NCBI GenBank assembly: GCA_934654835.1
Contig: CAKUGY010000003.1
Location: forward strand, 1 to 64,000
Length of the DNA stretch: 64,000 bases
Direction of reading: 5' to 3'
Source of the DNA: an uncultured Collinsella sp.
GTDB taxonomy: Bacteria; Actinomycetota; Coriobacteriia; Coriobacteriales; Coriobacteriaceae
In this document: in pieces, positions 28,175 through 38,927 of the stretch
How the letters are laid out: each line of letters opens with the position of its first letter
How positions within the stretch are numbered: position 1 is the stretch's first letter
Translations under genes and position numbers: made by a program
The notes under the pieces: generated by a model
Databases searched by the model: none
Seen by the model: the letters and a program-made list of their open reading frames with translations, nothing else
Told to the model about the DNA's origin: nothing

Positions 28175-29656
28175 ATGGGTAAGCCCGGTGCTTTTCTTGA
28201 TATCGATCGCGTGGCCCACGAGCTTCGCCCCGTGGAGGAGCGCAGCCGCGATTTCGATCCGCTGTACGTGGAACTCGACGATGACACGCGCCGTGCTCAG
28301 GCGAGCCGCTGCATGATGTGCGGCGTGGCGTTTTGCCAGATGGGCGCGAGCTTTGGCAAGGCACGCCCGAGTGGCTGCCCGCTGCACAACCTGATTCCCG
28401 AGTGGAACGAGCTGGTGTATCGCGGCCGCTGGGACGAGGCGGCCGAGCGCCTGTCGCTCACCTCGCCCATGCCGGAGTTTACGAGCCGCGTGTGCCCGGC
28501 GCTGTGCGAGGCCGCGTGCAACCTGGGTTCGGTCGACGGCCAGCCCACGACGATTCACGACAACGAGCGCGCGATCAGCGACCATGAGTGGGCCAACGGC
28601 GGTCCGCGTCGCTTTGAGCCGGCGGGGGAGGGTGCGCCCACGGTTGCCTTGGTGGGCTCCGGCCCCGCTGGCCTGGTGGCCGCGTGGGAGCTCGCTCGCC
28701 GCGGCGCCCGCGCGACGGTGTTTGAGCGCGACGACCGCCCGGGCGGCCTGCTTATGTACGGCATCCCCAACATGAAGCTCGAGAAGTCCGTGGTCGAGCG
28801 CCGCGTGACGCTCATGCGTGAGCTGGGCATTGTGTTTGAGTTGAACGCCGACGTTAGCGATCCCAAGGTTGCCGCTAAGCTTGACGACTTTGATGCCGTC
28901 GTGGTGGCTGCCGGCGCCCGTGCTCCGCGTGGTCTTTCGGCTGCGAACATCGACGCCCCGGGCGTGGTGTACGCCGTGGACTACCTGACGGCCTCGACCG
29001 TCTCGGTGCTCGACGGCGGCGAGCCCGCCATTGACGCGCGCGGCCTGGATGTCGTGGTCATTGGCGGCGGCGATACCGGTAACGACTGCGTGGGTACCGC
29101 GGTGCGCCAGGGTGCGCGCAGCGTGCGCCAGTTTGAGTTCTTGCCGGCGGCGCCCGATAAGCGCACGGCGAGTAACCCCTGGCCGCAGTGGCCCAACGTG
29201 AAGAAGACCGACTACGGCCAGCAGGAGGCCATTGCTGTCATGGGCGGCGAGATGCGTGCCTGGGGCGTGGATACGCTCGAGGTGCTGTTGGACAAGAAGG
29301 GTGCGGCCGCGGGTCTGCGCGTGGTCGATCTGGACTGGTCGGCAGGAAAGCCGGAGCGCATTGCAGGCTCCGAGCACGAGGTGTCGGCGCAGCTGGTGCT
29401 CATCGCCTGCGGCTTTACGGGCCCCGAGCATGGTGTGTTCGATGCTGTTCGCGTGCCTGTTGCCACTGCCGGCCGTCCGCTGCCGGTGATGGCTGCCGAG
29501 GACTCGCACCTCGCGGCTCGCACGGACGGTGTCGCTGCCGATGCCACGCCGGTATATGTGGCCGGTGACGCTCGCAATGGCAGCTCGCTTGTGGTGAACG
29601 CCATGGCCGACGCCCTGGCATGCGCCGCCGAGGTCGCCGACGCGCTGGCGCTGTAA
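28175..29656 (+). CDS. gltD: Glutamate synthase small subunit
   Basis: The small subunit feeds electrons from NAD(P)H through FAD and two 4Fe-4S clusters to the large subunit. The 493 residues start MGKPGAFLDIDRVAHELRPVEER. N-terminal cluster cysteines are in SRCMMCGVAFCQMG, SGCPLHN and CPALCEAACNLG. The FAD site is VALVGSGPAGLVAAWELARRG and the NAD(P)H site is VVVIGGGDTGNDCVGTA. The end has VYVAGDARNGSSLVVNAMADAL. AAGGAGG within the gltB end is its ribosome site. A palindromic terminator follows. Confidence 0.97.
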   Translation: MGKPGAFLDIDRVAHELRPVEERSRDFDPLYVELDDDTRRAQASRCMMCGVAFCQMGASFGKARPSGCPLHNLIPEWNELVYRGRWDEAAERLSLTSPMPEFTSRVCPALCEAACNLGSVDGQPTTIHDNERAISDHEWANGGPRRFEPAGEGAPTVALVGSGPAGLVAAWELARRGARATVFERDDRPGGLLMYGIPNMKLEKSVVERRVTLMRELGIVFELNADVSDPKVAAKLDDFDAVVVAAGARAPRGLSAANIDAPGVVYAVDYLTASTVSVLDGGEPAIDARGLDVVVIGGGDTGNDCVGTAVRQGARSVRQFEFLPAAPDKRTASNPWPQWPNVKKTDYGQQEAIAVMGGEMRAWGVDTLEVLLDKKGAAAGLRVVDLDWSAGKPERIAGSEHEVSAQLVLIACGFTGPEHGVFDAVRVPVATAGRPLPVMAAEDSHLAARTDGVAADATPVYVAGDARNGSSLVVNAMADALACAAEVADALAL

Positions 29657-29667
29657 CATAGTCATTT

Positions 29668-29711
29668 AAGAACGTCCCCAATGACTAGTCATTGGGGACG
29701 TTCTTTTTTGT
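29668..29711 (+). terminator. Perfect 38-bp palindrome acting as gltBD terminator
   Basis: AAGAACGTCCCCAATGACT and its exact complement AGTCATTGGGGACGTTCTT meet with no loop, followed by T. It belongs to the palindrome family whose other copy lies at 51330-51386. The following region (29712-30022) contains part of a second half-unit (GTCTAGTTGTTGGGGACAC) and otherwise no gene that I can support. Confidence 0.85.
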
Positions 29712-30022
29712 CTAGTTGTTGGGGACACTCTTTGCGGGGGCGTCTGTTCATTTGTCGACGTGCGGATGTTCACTCGTTGACGTTTGCGGATGCGGTGCTC
29801 CGCTCTTTCTGTGGTGGCCGGGGGCACTTGATTCAAAATAGCTGGATCGCTGTCTATATATACCTGCGGGTTCTTTGTGGTGTACATATTCGGGCAAGCA
29901 TTCCGTCAAGTGTTTGGTCAGCATCTGGTTTGCAGCCGGATGCCTATTTTGCCCGCGCTGACAGCGGCTGCCTACCCTCCTCGTAAGCTCAAATTGAGGT
30001 CCATCAGTTTGAGGAGGATGCC

Positions 30023-30730
30023 ATGACTGAGCACGTTTTAGACCGAGAGCAGCTGGTCGAGGCCGTCGGCAACGATATCGCCGATATGGCTCATTTTTGG
30101 ATGCTGCGGAAGTTTCAATTCCTGGAGCCGGCGCGCGAGCAGTTCGAGATCATTGTCGACCCGTGGCTCAATTATTGCGAGGAGCCTTCTCAAAACGAAA
30201 TCATGGCCTATAACATGGCATTTACCGATTGGCTGCTCTTTGAGCGCCCTTATCGCCACGGCGCGACGTTGCTTGAGCTGTATGTTGACGAGCCGCCGGC
30301 GTCGCTTTCGTCTGCGTCACTCAAGCGGCTCGAGCAGGTGCGCGACACGCAGTATTTCTCGCGTTTTGGCATTTTTGACAAGGACCCTGCCACCGGCATG
30401 GTCGTGCTGAAGGACACGCGCACCGACCGTCGCTTTGATGTCTACGACCCACATATCGTGCAGAAAGGGCACTGGCGCGATGGCGCGATTGCGGTGCGCC
30501 TCGCGTGCGCGGACGATGTCTGGCTGACGGTGGGGCAGCTCTACCTCTACGACATCGCGCGCCTGAGTGACACGGCGGTCGATGGGCCAGGCGCCGTGCA
30601 TCCGGAGGACCTGCATGACGGTTTTGACACCTCGTGCATCAGCTTCTTTTTGAGGCTGGTCCGTGACACCATGGGCGCCCGGGGGCGGTATGTGAAGTCG
30701 CTCAACATCTACGAACAGGAATGGGAGTAG
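30023..30730 (+). CDS. Conserved-looking hypothetical protein
   Basis: A 235-residue soluble protein with no signal peptide and no membrane segment. It has a clear start (GAGGAGG, 30011-30017) and codon use like its neighbours, so it is very likely real. The N-terminal half is helical (DREQLVEAVGNDIADMAHFWMLRKFQFLEPAREQFEIIVDPWLNYC), followed by MAYNMAFTDWLLFERPYRHGATLLELY. The second half looks like a small beta-rich domain (RRFDVYDPHIVQKGHWRDGAIAVRLA). I recognise no catalytic motif. It stands alone between gltD and an amidohydrolase. Confidence 0.7.
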   Translation: MTEHVLDREQLVEAVGNDIADMAHFWMLRKFQFLEPAREQFEIIVDPWLNYCEEPSQNEIMAYNMAFTDWLLFERPYRHGATLLELYVDEPPASLSSASLKRLEQVRDTQYFSRFGIFDKDPATGMVVLKDTRTDRRFDVYDPHIVQKGHWRDGAIAVRLACADDVWLTVGQLYLYDIARLSDTAVDGPGAVHPEDLHDGFDTSCISFFLRLVRDTMGARGRYVKSLNIYEQEWE

Positions 30731-30790
30731 GGGCGGGGACCGAATCTTGCCCGCCTCGCAACCGCCTCTATCCTCCGTTAGCCGATATGT

Positions 30791-30821
30791 TTGACTTTAG
30801 TTTGCTGCATTAGGTGATAAT
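30791..30821 (+). promoter_or_regulatory. Candidate promoter of the amidohydrolase gene
   Basis: TTGACT (30791-30796) and TGATAA/GATAAT (30815-30821) are 18-19 bases apart, about 40 bases before the start codon. Confidence 0.5.
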
Positions 30822-30860
30822 GGACAGATGTTCAAGTTAATCGTGAGGGAGGAGCTCGAT

Positions 30861-32231
30861 ATGGCGTCTGCCGATCGTTCCACGTTGTTTATCAATGCGA
30901 CCGTTCTAGATGGTTCGGAACAAATGGAGCCGCAGCCCGATATGGCCGTGGTCGTCGAGCGCGGCGTCATTACATGGATGGGGCCGAGCGCCGTGGCGCA
31001 GGCACCCGCGGGCGCCGAGGTTATCGACTTGAACGGTGCATACCTCATGCCGGGTCTCATCAATATGCATGTGCATCTGTGCGGCTCGGGCAAGCCGGTC
31101 TCGGCGGGCGATGCGGGCGCACTCATGAAGAAACTCGACAATCCCGTGGGCCGCGCCATCGTTCGCCACATCCTCAAGGGGAGCGCCCAACAACAGCTGG
31201 CAAGTGGCGTGACGACGGTGCGCGGTGCGGGCGATCCGCTGTTTGCCGATCTTGCCGTACGCGAAGCCATCGATGCCGGCAAGTATCAAGGCCCGCGTCT
31301 GGTGGCGCCGGGCACGGGCGTTACGGTGCCGGGCGGCCATGGCGCGGGCTTGTTTGCCCAGGTGGCCAACAGTCCCGCCGAGGCGGCTGAGCAGGTGCGC
31401 GACCTGTATGCGCGCGGTGCCGACGTCATTAAGCTGTTCGTAACGGGCGGCGTGTTTGACGCGACCGAGGTGGGCGAGCCGGGCGTGCTGCGTATGCCGG
31501 CGGAGGTTGCCGCGGCTGCGTGCAAGGCGGCGCACGATGCAGGCCTTCCGGTCATGGCCCATGTCGAGAGCACCGAAGGCGTGAAGGCCGCGCTTCAGGC
31601 CGGCGTCGACACGATCGAGCACGGCGCTCCGATGACGCCCGAAATCTTGGATTTGTATCGCGGCGCCGCTGGTACGCAGCTCGAGGGTCGCGCGCCGAGC
31701 GTGACTTGCACGATCAGCCCGGCATTGCCGTTTGTGCTACTCGATCCGGAGAAGACCCATTCGACCGATACACAAAAGAAGAACGGCGACATCGTGTGCT
31801 CGGGCATTATCGAGAGCGCCCGCGCTGCCTTGGAGGCTGGCGTTAAGGTGGGCCTGGGCACGGACTCGAGCTGCCCGTTCGTGACGCAGTACGACATGTG
31901 GCGCGAGGTGGCTTACTTTGCCAAGTACGTCGGCGTGAGTAACGCCTTTGCGCTGCATACGGCCACGCAGGTCAATGCCGAGCTGCTGGGATTGGGCGGC
32001 GAGACCGGCACGATCGAGTGCGGCAAGGCGGCCGATATCCTGGTGACGCGCGAGAGCCCTCTGGACGACTTGGCGGCGTTGCGCGAGCCGATGCACGTGA
32101 TGTGCCGCGGCGAGCTGGTGCGCAAGCTCAAGGTGAAGCGCATCTCCGAGGTTGATGCCGAGCTCGACGCGATTATGGACATGCCTGCCGAGGCGCTGGC
32201 CGAGGAGCTCGCCCGCGACGGCGTGGCGTAG
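30861..32231 (+). CDS. Amidohydrolase-superfamily enzyme
   Basis: The 456-residue protein is a cytoplasmic metal hydrolase of the imidazolonepropionase / Xaa-Pro dipeptidase type. Metal ligands are visible in LINMHVHLCGSGK (HxH), VMAHVESTEG (His) and the later GLGTDSSCPF (Asp). A conserved Lys occurs in VIKLFVTGGVFD. The tail VNAELLGLGGETGTIECGKAADILV is typical for the superfamily, where the enzyme ends with a small beta domain. The substrate cannot be told from the sequence. ATG 30861 was chosen because GGGAGGAG precedes it; an upstream ATG at 30828 lies at the likely transcript start. Confidence 0.85.
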   Translation: MASADRSTLFINATVLDGSEQMEPQPDMAVVVERGVITWMGPSAVAQAPAGAEVIDLNGAYLMPGLINMHVHLCGSGKPVSAGDAGALMKKLDNPVGRAIVRHILKGSAQQQLASGVTTVRGAGDPLFADLAVREAIDAGKYQGPRLVAPGTGVTVPGGHGAGLFAQVANSPAEAAEQVRDLYARGADVIKLFVTGGVFDATEVGEPGVLRMPAEVAAAACKAAHDAGLPVMAHVESTEGVKAALQAGVDTIEHGAPMTPEILDLYRGAAGTQLEGRAPSVTCTISPALPFVLLDPEKTHSTDTQKKNGDIVCSGIIESARAALEAGVKVGLGTDSSCPFVTQYDMWREVAYFAKYVGVSNAFALHTATQVNAELLGLGGETGTIECGKAADILVTRESPLDDLAALREPMHVMCRGELVRKLKVKRISEVDAELDAIMDMPAEALAEELARDGVA

Positions 32232-32260
32232 TGTGACAAAGGGACAGTCCCTTTGTCACA
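32232..32260. repeat. 29-bp palindrome family, copy 1
   Basis: TGTGACAAAGGGAC and GTCCCTTTGTCACA are perfect complements around a single A. It starts at the base after the stop codon. Copy 2 (55448-55476) also follows a stop codon closely and has one compensating change in both arms. Confidence 0.85.
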
Positions 32261-32274
32261 TTCCGTTGCCGTAT

Positions 32275-32312
32275 AAAATGCCGAGGTTTCAGTGCGAGGC
32301 CTCGGCATTTTT
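32275..32312 (+). terminator. Terminator after the amidohydrolase gene
   Basis: ATGCCGAGG (32278-32286) pairs with CCTCGGCAT (32300-32308), flanked by A and T runs. It probably works in both directions, as the next gene is convergent. Confidence 0.8.
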
Positions 32313-32332
32313 ATCGAACAACTCCTTTAGAT

Positions 32333-32365
32333 GTGGGACAAATAAACCTGATTAATTTGTCCCGC
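32333..32365. repeat. 33-bp palindrome family: single unit
   Basis: Arms GGGACAAAT and ATTTGTCCC flank AAACCTGATTA at unit positions 12-22. The arm sequence is unlike other copies but perfectly paired. Confidence 0.75.
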
Positions 32366-32374
32366 GTGCGGGCG

Positions 32375-32848
32375 CTAGGAGCGGGTTTCCATCTTAGCGT
32401 GGCACTTGGGGCAGGTGACGCGGATCTTGCCCTTGCCCTTGGGGACGGAGAGCATCTGGCCGCAGTTGGGGCACTTGAGGTAGGCCATGGTCTTGCGGCC
32501 CTTCCACATCTTCTTGGCCGTGCGTTTGGCACGCTCAAAGTCTTCCTTGCTCGTACCCGATGCGCGCGAGGCGCTGGCCGCCGCGGTACCGCCGCCCAAG
32601 CTGGCGACGAACTTGCCCAGGCAGGGGACGTTCGCGGTCGCGGCAACGAAGGCATCATTTTCCTTGCGGCGGGCGTCGATGTTTTTGGACAGGCCACGCA
32701 ACACGCCGAGTACGATTACGGCGATGGCGATCCAGCTGAGCCACTGGATGCGGGCCATCGATCCGACCATCGCGAAAATGATTCCCGTGAAGCCCAGTAC
32801 GATGGTGAGCTCGTCAGCGCCGTTGCGACCTTTCATAAAGTTATCCAT
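32375..32848 (-). CDS. Small membrane protein with C-terminal zinc ribbon
   Basis: The 157-residue protein has two membrane helices near the start (LTIVLGFTGIIFAMVGSMA and WLSWIAIAVIVLGVLRGLS), a basic linker with FERAKRTAKKMWKGRK, and a zinc ribbon at the end (LKCPNCGQMLSVPKGKGKIRVTCPKCHAKMETRS). Similar proteins are common in this bacterial class, and their role is unknown. The ribbon could bind nucleic acid or a protein partner at the membrane. It lies downstream of the copper operon on the same strand but is separated by 78 bases that include a palindrome unit, so membership is doubtful. Confidence 0.72.
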   Translation of the reverse strand: MDNFMKGRNGADELTIVLGFTGIIFAMVGSMARIQWLSWIAIAVIVLGVLRGLSKNIDARRKENDAFVAATANVPCLGKFVASLGGGTAAASASRASGTSKEDFERAKRTAKKMWKGRKTMAYLKCPNCGQMLSVPKGKGKIRVTCPKCHAKMETRS

Positions 32849-32893
32849 GCAAACTGCCTTTCATTCGATACGCTGCACGCCTTTATACCCCTT

Positions 32894-32926
32894 TTGGTAC
32901 ATCGGGGACAGGTTACTTTGCACCAA
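32894..32926. repeat. 33-bp palindrome family: single unit
   Basis: TTGGTACATC and GTACCAA-like arms (ending TTTGCACCAA) flank GGGGACAGGTTA. It abuts the csoR stop codon exactly. Confidence 0.7.
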
Positions 32927-33199
32927 TTACTTGGCAAGTTTGTCGACGACGCGTTCAATCTCGGCGAGCTTGGCGGCCTTGAGCTCCTCGTCTCCCGATT
33001 CGATGGCCGAGGCAACGCAGCCCTCGATATGGGCTTTGAGCACGTCGGCATTGATACGCGCGATGAGTGCCTGCGTGGCCATGAGCTGTGTGGAGATGTC
33101 GACACAGTAGCGATCCTCCTCGACCATCCGCAGGATGCCGTCAATCTGGCCACGCGCCGTCTTGAGCATGCGGGTTACCGATTTATGGTCTGCCATCAT
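32927..33199 (-). CDS. csoR: CsoR-family copper-sensing repressor
   Basis: The 90-residue, all-helical repressor releases its operator when Cu(I) binds. The three Cu ligands of the family are present: Cys32 (DRYCVDISTQL), His57 and Cys61 (LKAHIEGCV). The N-terminal HKSVTRMLKTARGQIDGILRMVEEDR is typical. It is the last gene of the minus-strand copA-copZ-csoR group, and a GC palindrome upstream of copA matches a CsoR operator. Two ATGs are next to each other; the first, with GAGGA at good spacing, is used. Confidence 0.92.
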   Translation of the reverse strand: MMADHKSVTRMLKTARGQIDGILRMVEEDRYCVDISTQLMATQALIARINADVLKAHIEGCVASAIESGDEELKAAKLAEIERVVDKLAK

Positions 33200-33242
33200 G
33201 GCGGGTCCTCGTTTCTGGTCGGGGGTGGGTATGCGCAGGTCG

Positions 33243-33464
33243 CTACGCAGCGGTCACGGACAGGGCGTGGAACTTCTCGCCCGCGCCTTCGACGGCGGCG
33301 GCGAGCTGCTCGGCGGTCACGGTGTCGGCGCACTCCACCTGGACGGTCTGGGTCTCGTGATCGGCGTCGGCGTCGGTCACGCCTGCCACGTTGAGCAGCG
33401 CGGTCTCGACAGTAGCGTCGCAGTGGCCGCACATAAGGCCCGAAGTCTTGATCGTGTAACGCAT
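33243..33464 (-). CDS. copZ: Copper chaperone (heavy-metal-associated domain)
   Basis: This 73-residue cytoplasmic protein has the ferredoxin-like HMA fold and the metal motif M11-C12-G-H-C15 (SGLMCGHCDATVETALLNVAGV). It would carry Cu(I) to the CopA ATPase encoded upstream. The start at 33464 is chosen for its GAGG at eight bases; the frame stays open further upstream because it crosses a large palindrome, and that extension looks non-coding. The next gene, 43 bases on, is csoR. Confidence 0.9.
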   Translation of the reverse strand: MRYTIKTSGLMCGHCDATVETALLNVAGVTDADADHETQTVQVECADTVTAEQLAAAVEGAGEKFHALSVTAA

Positions 33465-33489
33465 GGGTATTCCTCTCTGTTGTGTCGGC

Positions 33490-33584
33490 TTTCCCAGGCA
33501 CCCGACCTTGACCTTCAAGCCGTCGCTCGCGTACCAAAGTACGCGTCGCTCCTCTTTCAGGTCAATCTCGGGCACCTGGAAAAC
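33490..33584. repeat. Large imperfect palindrome between copA and copZ
   Basis: The left side (TTTCCCAGGCACCCGA...TTGACCT...) and right side (...AGGTCAA...TCGGGCACCTGGAAAA) are complementary with some mismatches, around a perfect centre CGCGTAC-CAAA-GTACGCG (33528-33545). It could make a long stem in the operon RNA and set a different copZ level. Confidence 0.7.
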
Positions 33585-33611
33585 CCGTTTTAAATGGACT
33601 TAATGGTGAGC

Positions 33612-35951
33612 CTATTTTGCCACTTTTGGTTTAAAGGATTTTAGGCGCAGAGCATTGCTTACGACGCACACGCTCGACAGGCTCATCGCCGCGGCGCCGA
33701 ACATGGGCGAGAGCTGCCAGCCGGTGAGGGGAAAGAACGCACCCGCCGCCAGCGGGATGCCGATACCGTTGTAGAACAACGCCCAGAACAGATCCTGTTT
33801 GATATTGCGGATCGTGGCACGCGATAGCTCGATGGCACGGGCGACATCCATAAGGTCACTGCGCATGAGCACCACATCTGCCCCCTCTTTGGCGATGTCG
33901 GCGCCGGTGCCGATGGCAAGGCCCACGTCGGCGCGCGCCAGGGCGGGGGAGTCGTTGATGCCGTCACCCACCATGGCGACCTTGCTGCCCGCGTCCTGCA
34001 GCTCGCGCACGTGGCGCTCCTTGTCGGCGGGCAGCACGTCGGCGATAACCTGCTCGCAGGTGAGTCCCACGCGGCGGGCGATGGCCTCGGCCGTCACGCG
34101 GTTGTCGCCGGTGAGCATGCGCACGTCGACGCCGAGCGAGCACAGCGCGGCGATGGCCTCGGCGCTCGTCTCCTTAACCTCATCGGCCACGGCAATGGTG
34201 CCGGCAAGCTCACCGTTTTTGGCAAAGAACAGCGGCGTCTTGCCCTCGGCGGCAAATTGCTCGGCAAGGCCCGCGGGCACGGTGATCCCCAGTTCGTTCA
34301 TCAGGCGCACGTTGCCGGCGGCGATGACATTTTGACCTTCGCGCGCCGTGACGCCACGGCCGGGCGCGGCGGCAAAGCCCTCGACCATGCGCGCGACGAT
34401 CCCGCGTGTCTCGCACTCGGCCATAATCGCCTCGGCCAGTGGATGCTCGCTCTGGCGTTCCAGCGCGGCGGCCAGTTTGAGCAGTGCCTTCTCGCTCATG
34501 GCGGACGAGCCATCGGCGCGCTTGGCCACCACGATATCGGTTACAGCCGGCTTGCCGCGGGTGACGGTGCCCGTCTTGTCGAGTACTACGGTGCCCACGT
34601 TGCGCAGGTTCTCCAGCGCCTCGGCACTCTTAAACAGAATGCCCATCTCGGCGCCCTTGCCGGTGCCCACCATAATGGCGACGGGCGTGGCCAGCCCCAG
34701 CGCGCACGGGCAACTGATCACCAACACGGCCACGGCGGAGGTGAGCGCCTCGTTCACACTTCCGGTCAGCGCCATCCACGCCACAAAGGTCACGGCCGAG
34801 ATCGCAAACACCACGGGCACAAACACGCCGGCGACCTTATCGGCCATGCGGGCGATGGGCGCCTTGGTGGCGTTGGCGTCCTCGACGAGCTGAATAATCT
34901 TGGCGAGCGACGTGTCGGCGCCCACGCGCGTGGCGCGGAAGGTGAACGACCCGGTGCGGTTGACCGTGGCGGCGTTGACGGTGTCGCCGGCGGTCTTTTC
35001 CACGGGGATGGACTCGCCGGTAAGCGCGCTTTCGTCCACGGCCGAGGCACCCTCGAGCACCACGCCGTCAACGGGGATGGACTCGCCGGGGCGCACGCGC
35101 AGCACCTGACCGGGCAGGATGGCGTCGACGTCGACGGTGGTCTCGGTGCCGTCCTCGGCCACGACGGTCGCGGTCTTGGGCGCCAAGTCGATCAGCGCCT
35201 CGATGGCGCCGCCGGTCTTGGATTTGCTGCGCGTCTCGAGGTATTTGCCCACGGTGACGAGCGACAGAATCGTGCCAGCACTTTCAAAATACAGGTTGTC
35301 CATGCCTGTCATCATGGCCTCGTGGACCTGCCCCGCGGCCAGCTGGTCGGCCATGATAAACATGGCGTAGAGCGACCAGGCGATGGACGCGGTGGCGCCG
35401 ACGGCGATAAGGGCGTCCATGGTGGGCGCGCCGTGCACGAGCGATGTGAAGCCGTTGATAAAGTACGCGTCGTTGACGTAGACGATGGGGATGAGCAGGA
35501 CGAGCTCGGTGAGCGCGAGCGTCATGCTGTGGGTGTGGTCGGTGAAGATGCTGGGCAGCGGCCAGCCGAACATGTGCCCCATGCCTATGTAGAACAGCGG
35601 GATGAGGAAGATGATCGAGATGATGAGTCGGGTGCGCATGGCGGAGGCGGCTGCCTCCAGCTTTTTGGTGGGCGACTCCATATGGGCGGCGCCGGACCTG
35701 GCCTGCGCGCTGCCGCTCGGGGCGGCTTCGGCGCCCGCGCTGACGGGCGATGCCGAGTAGCCCGCGCGGTCGACGGCGGTGCATATGTCGTCGGGGGTGA
35801 CCTGCGTGGGGTCATAGTCGACCAGCATGGAACCGGCGAGCAGATTGACTGCGACGCTTTGGACGCCGTCGAGCTTGCTGACGGCGCGGTCAACGTGCGC
35901 CTGGCAGGCGGCGCACGTCATGCTGCCCACATCAAACTTATCTTGAGCCAT
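33612..35951 (-). CDS. copA: Copper-exporting P1B-type ATPase
   Basis: The 779-residue membrane pump moves Cu(I) out of the cell. There is one N-terminal metal domain (VGSMTCAACQAHVD, Cys13 and Cys16), then eight expected membrane helices with the transport motif C414-P415-C416 in ISCPCALGLATPVAI. The actuator loop has TGESIPVEK, the phosphorylated Asp is in VLDKTGTVTRGKP, and the hinge is MVGDGINDSPALARADVG. It starts at 35951 after AAAGGAG, 59 bases from a palindrome like CsoR operators. copZ and csoR follow on the same strand, so copper should derepress all three. Confidence 0.96.
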   Translation of the reverse strand: MAQDKFDVGSMTCAACQAHVDRAVSKLDGVQSVAVNLLAGSMLVDYDPTQVTPDDICTAVDRAGYSASPVSAGAEAAPSGSAQARSGAAHMESPTKKLEAAASAMRTRLIISIIFLIPLFYIGMGHMFGWPLPSIFTDHTHSMTLALTELVLLIPIVYVNDAYFINGFTSLVHGAPTMDALIAVGATASIAWSLYAMFIMADQLAAGQVHEAMMTGMDNLYFESAGTILSLVTVGKYLETRSKSKTGGAIEALIDLAPKTATVVAEDGTETTVDVDAILPGQVLRVRPGESIPVDGVVLEGASAVDESALTGESIPVEKTAGDTVNAATVNRTGSFTFRATRVGADTSLAKIIQLVEDANATKAPIARMADKVAGVFVPVVFAISAVTFVAWMALTGSVNEALTSAVAVLVISCPCALGLATPVAIMVGTGKGAEMGILFKSAEALENLRNVGTVVLDKTGTVTRGKPAVTDIVVAKRADGSSAMSEKALLKLAAALERQSEHPLAEAIMAECETRGIVARMVEGFAAAPGRGVTAREGQNVIAAGNVRLMNELGITVPAGLAEQFAAEGKTPLFFAKNGELAGTIAVADEVKETSAEAIAALCSLGVDVRMLTGDNRVTAEAIARRVGLTCEQVIADVLPADKERHVRELQDAGSKVAMVGDGINDSPALARADVGLAIGTGADIAKEGADVVLMRSDLMDVARAIELSRATIRNIKQDLFWALFYNGIGIPLAAGAFFPLTGWQLSPMFGAAAMSLSSVCVVSNALRLKSFKPKVAK

Positions 35952-36009
35952 GGCTTCTCCTTTCTGTGACGTAGTGTCGGAAATGTTAACCTGCCGATAC
36001 TATACACCC

Positions 36010-36026
36010 ATACCCCCTGGGGGTGT
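36010..36026 (-). promoter_or_regulatory. Candidate CsoR operator upstream of copA
   Basis: ATACCCCCTGGGGGTGT is a G/C-tract palindrome of the kind bound by CsoR repressors. A TATA-like stretch (GATACTATACACC) is next to it. It lies between copA and the divergent helicase gene, so it most likely controls copA-copZ-csoR. Confidence 0.75.
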
Positions 36027-36355
36027 CCAGTGGAGAAATGGGATACATGTCATTTCGATACAGATTGGGATGATTGCCCTGCATTTCTTTCGACGCTATA
36101 GCCCAACGCCCCGTCATCTGTGGTTTACGTGGGGGCATGCGAATCGCGGGTATACTAACCGGCGGCGAATCTGCTCCATCGCTTAGAGCTGCTGCGTCTG
36201 GACGGCGCGTGATAGGGCTGCCAAAGCGATCGCCAGCGTGCTGAGCAACGTCCTCTCTGTGCGCACCTGTTTTTGTATGTATTAGCGCACTACCAAGCAC
36301 GCCCGCGCGGCAGCATGCCGTGCCCATAACGCGTGCAGATAAGGAACAACAACAT

Positions 36356-38557
<2,202 letters not shown>

Positions 38558-38591
38558 CATACGCGACGCACGCTAGAGCGATGCGAGCCAG

Positions 38592-38625
38592 GGGCCCCGA
38601 GCAAACAACGCTCGGGGCCCTTTTT
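38592..38625 (+). terminator. Terminator after the helicase gene
   Basis: GGGCCCCGAGC and GCTCGGGGCCC form an 11-bp perfect stem followed by TTTTT. Confidence 0.9.
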
Positions 38626-38656
38626 GGTGCAAGGGGGTCAGGTTTGTTTGCACCAA
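38624..38656. repeat. 33-bp palindrome family: single unit
   Basis: TTGGTGCAA and TTGCACCAA arms flank GGGGGTCAGGTTTGT, the reverse of the family core. It begins inside the T-run of the preceding terminator. Confidence 0.8.
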
Positions 38657-38666
38657 TCAGATCATG

Positions 38667-38733
38667 AGTTGCGGTGAAATGGGGACTAAAAAGCCGCTTG
38701 AAAGCCCCAAACAGTCCCTATTCCACCGCAACT
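38667..38733. repeat. 67-bp palindrome family, copy 3
   Basis: Starts AGTTGCGGTGAAATGGGGAC and ends GTCCCTATTCCACCGCAACT, exactly 67 bp. Confidence 0.82.
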
Positions 38734-38775
38734 TAGGTAAAGGATGCCGCCGATCTGCTGGAGGACGGAGATGAC

Positions 38776-38842
38776 TTGGTGCAAGGGGGTCAGGTTAATC
38801 TGCACCAAGTTGGTGCAAACAAACCTGACCCCTTTGCACCAA
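38776..38842. repeat. 33-bp palindrome family: head-to-head pair
   Basis: Units 38776-38808 and 38810-38842 are near reverse complements with one base between them, the same layout as 3036-3103. Arms are TTGGTGCA...TGCACCAA. The core reads AAACCTGACCCC on one strand. Confidence 0.85.
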
Positions 38843-38927
38843 AATGGAGGGTGTTCCCGCATGCCGTATACTCTGACTGAGTACGTGAACGGCTCGGTGT
38901 ATTACCGGGCGTAGGGGAGGATGTTCG

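Noticed and set aside
33465..33575. Longer N-terminus for the copper chaperone
   Set aside because: The extension is encoded by a palindrome and lacks a ribosome site. The start at 33464 gives the usual domain size.
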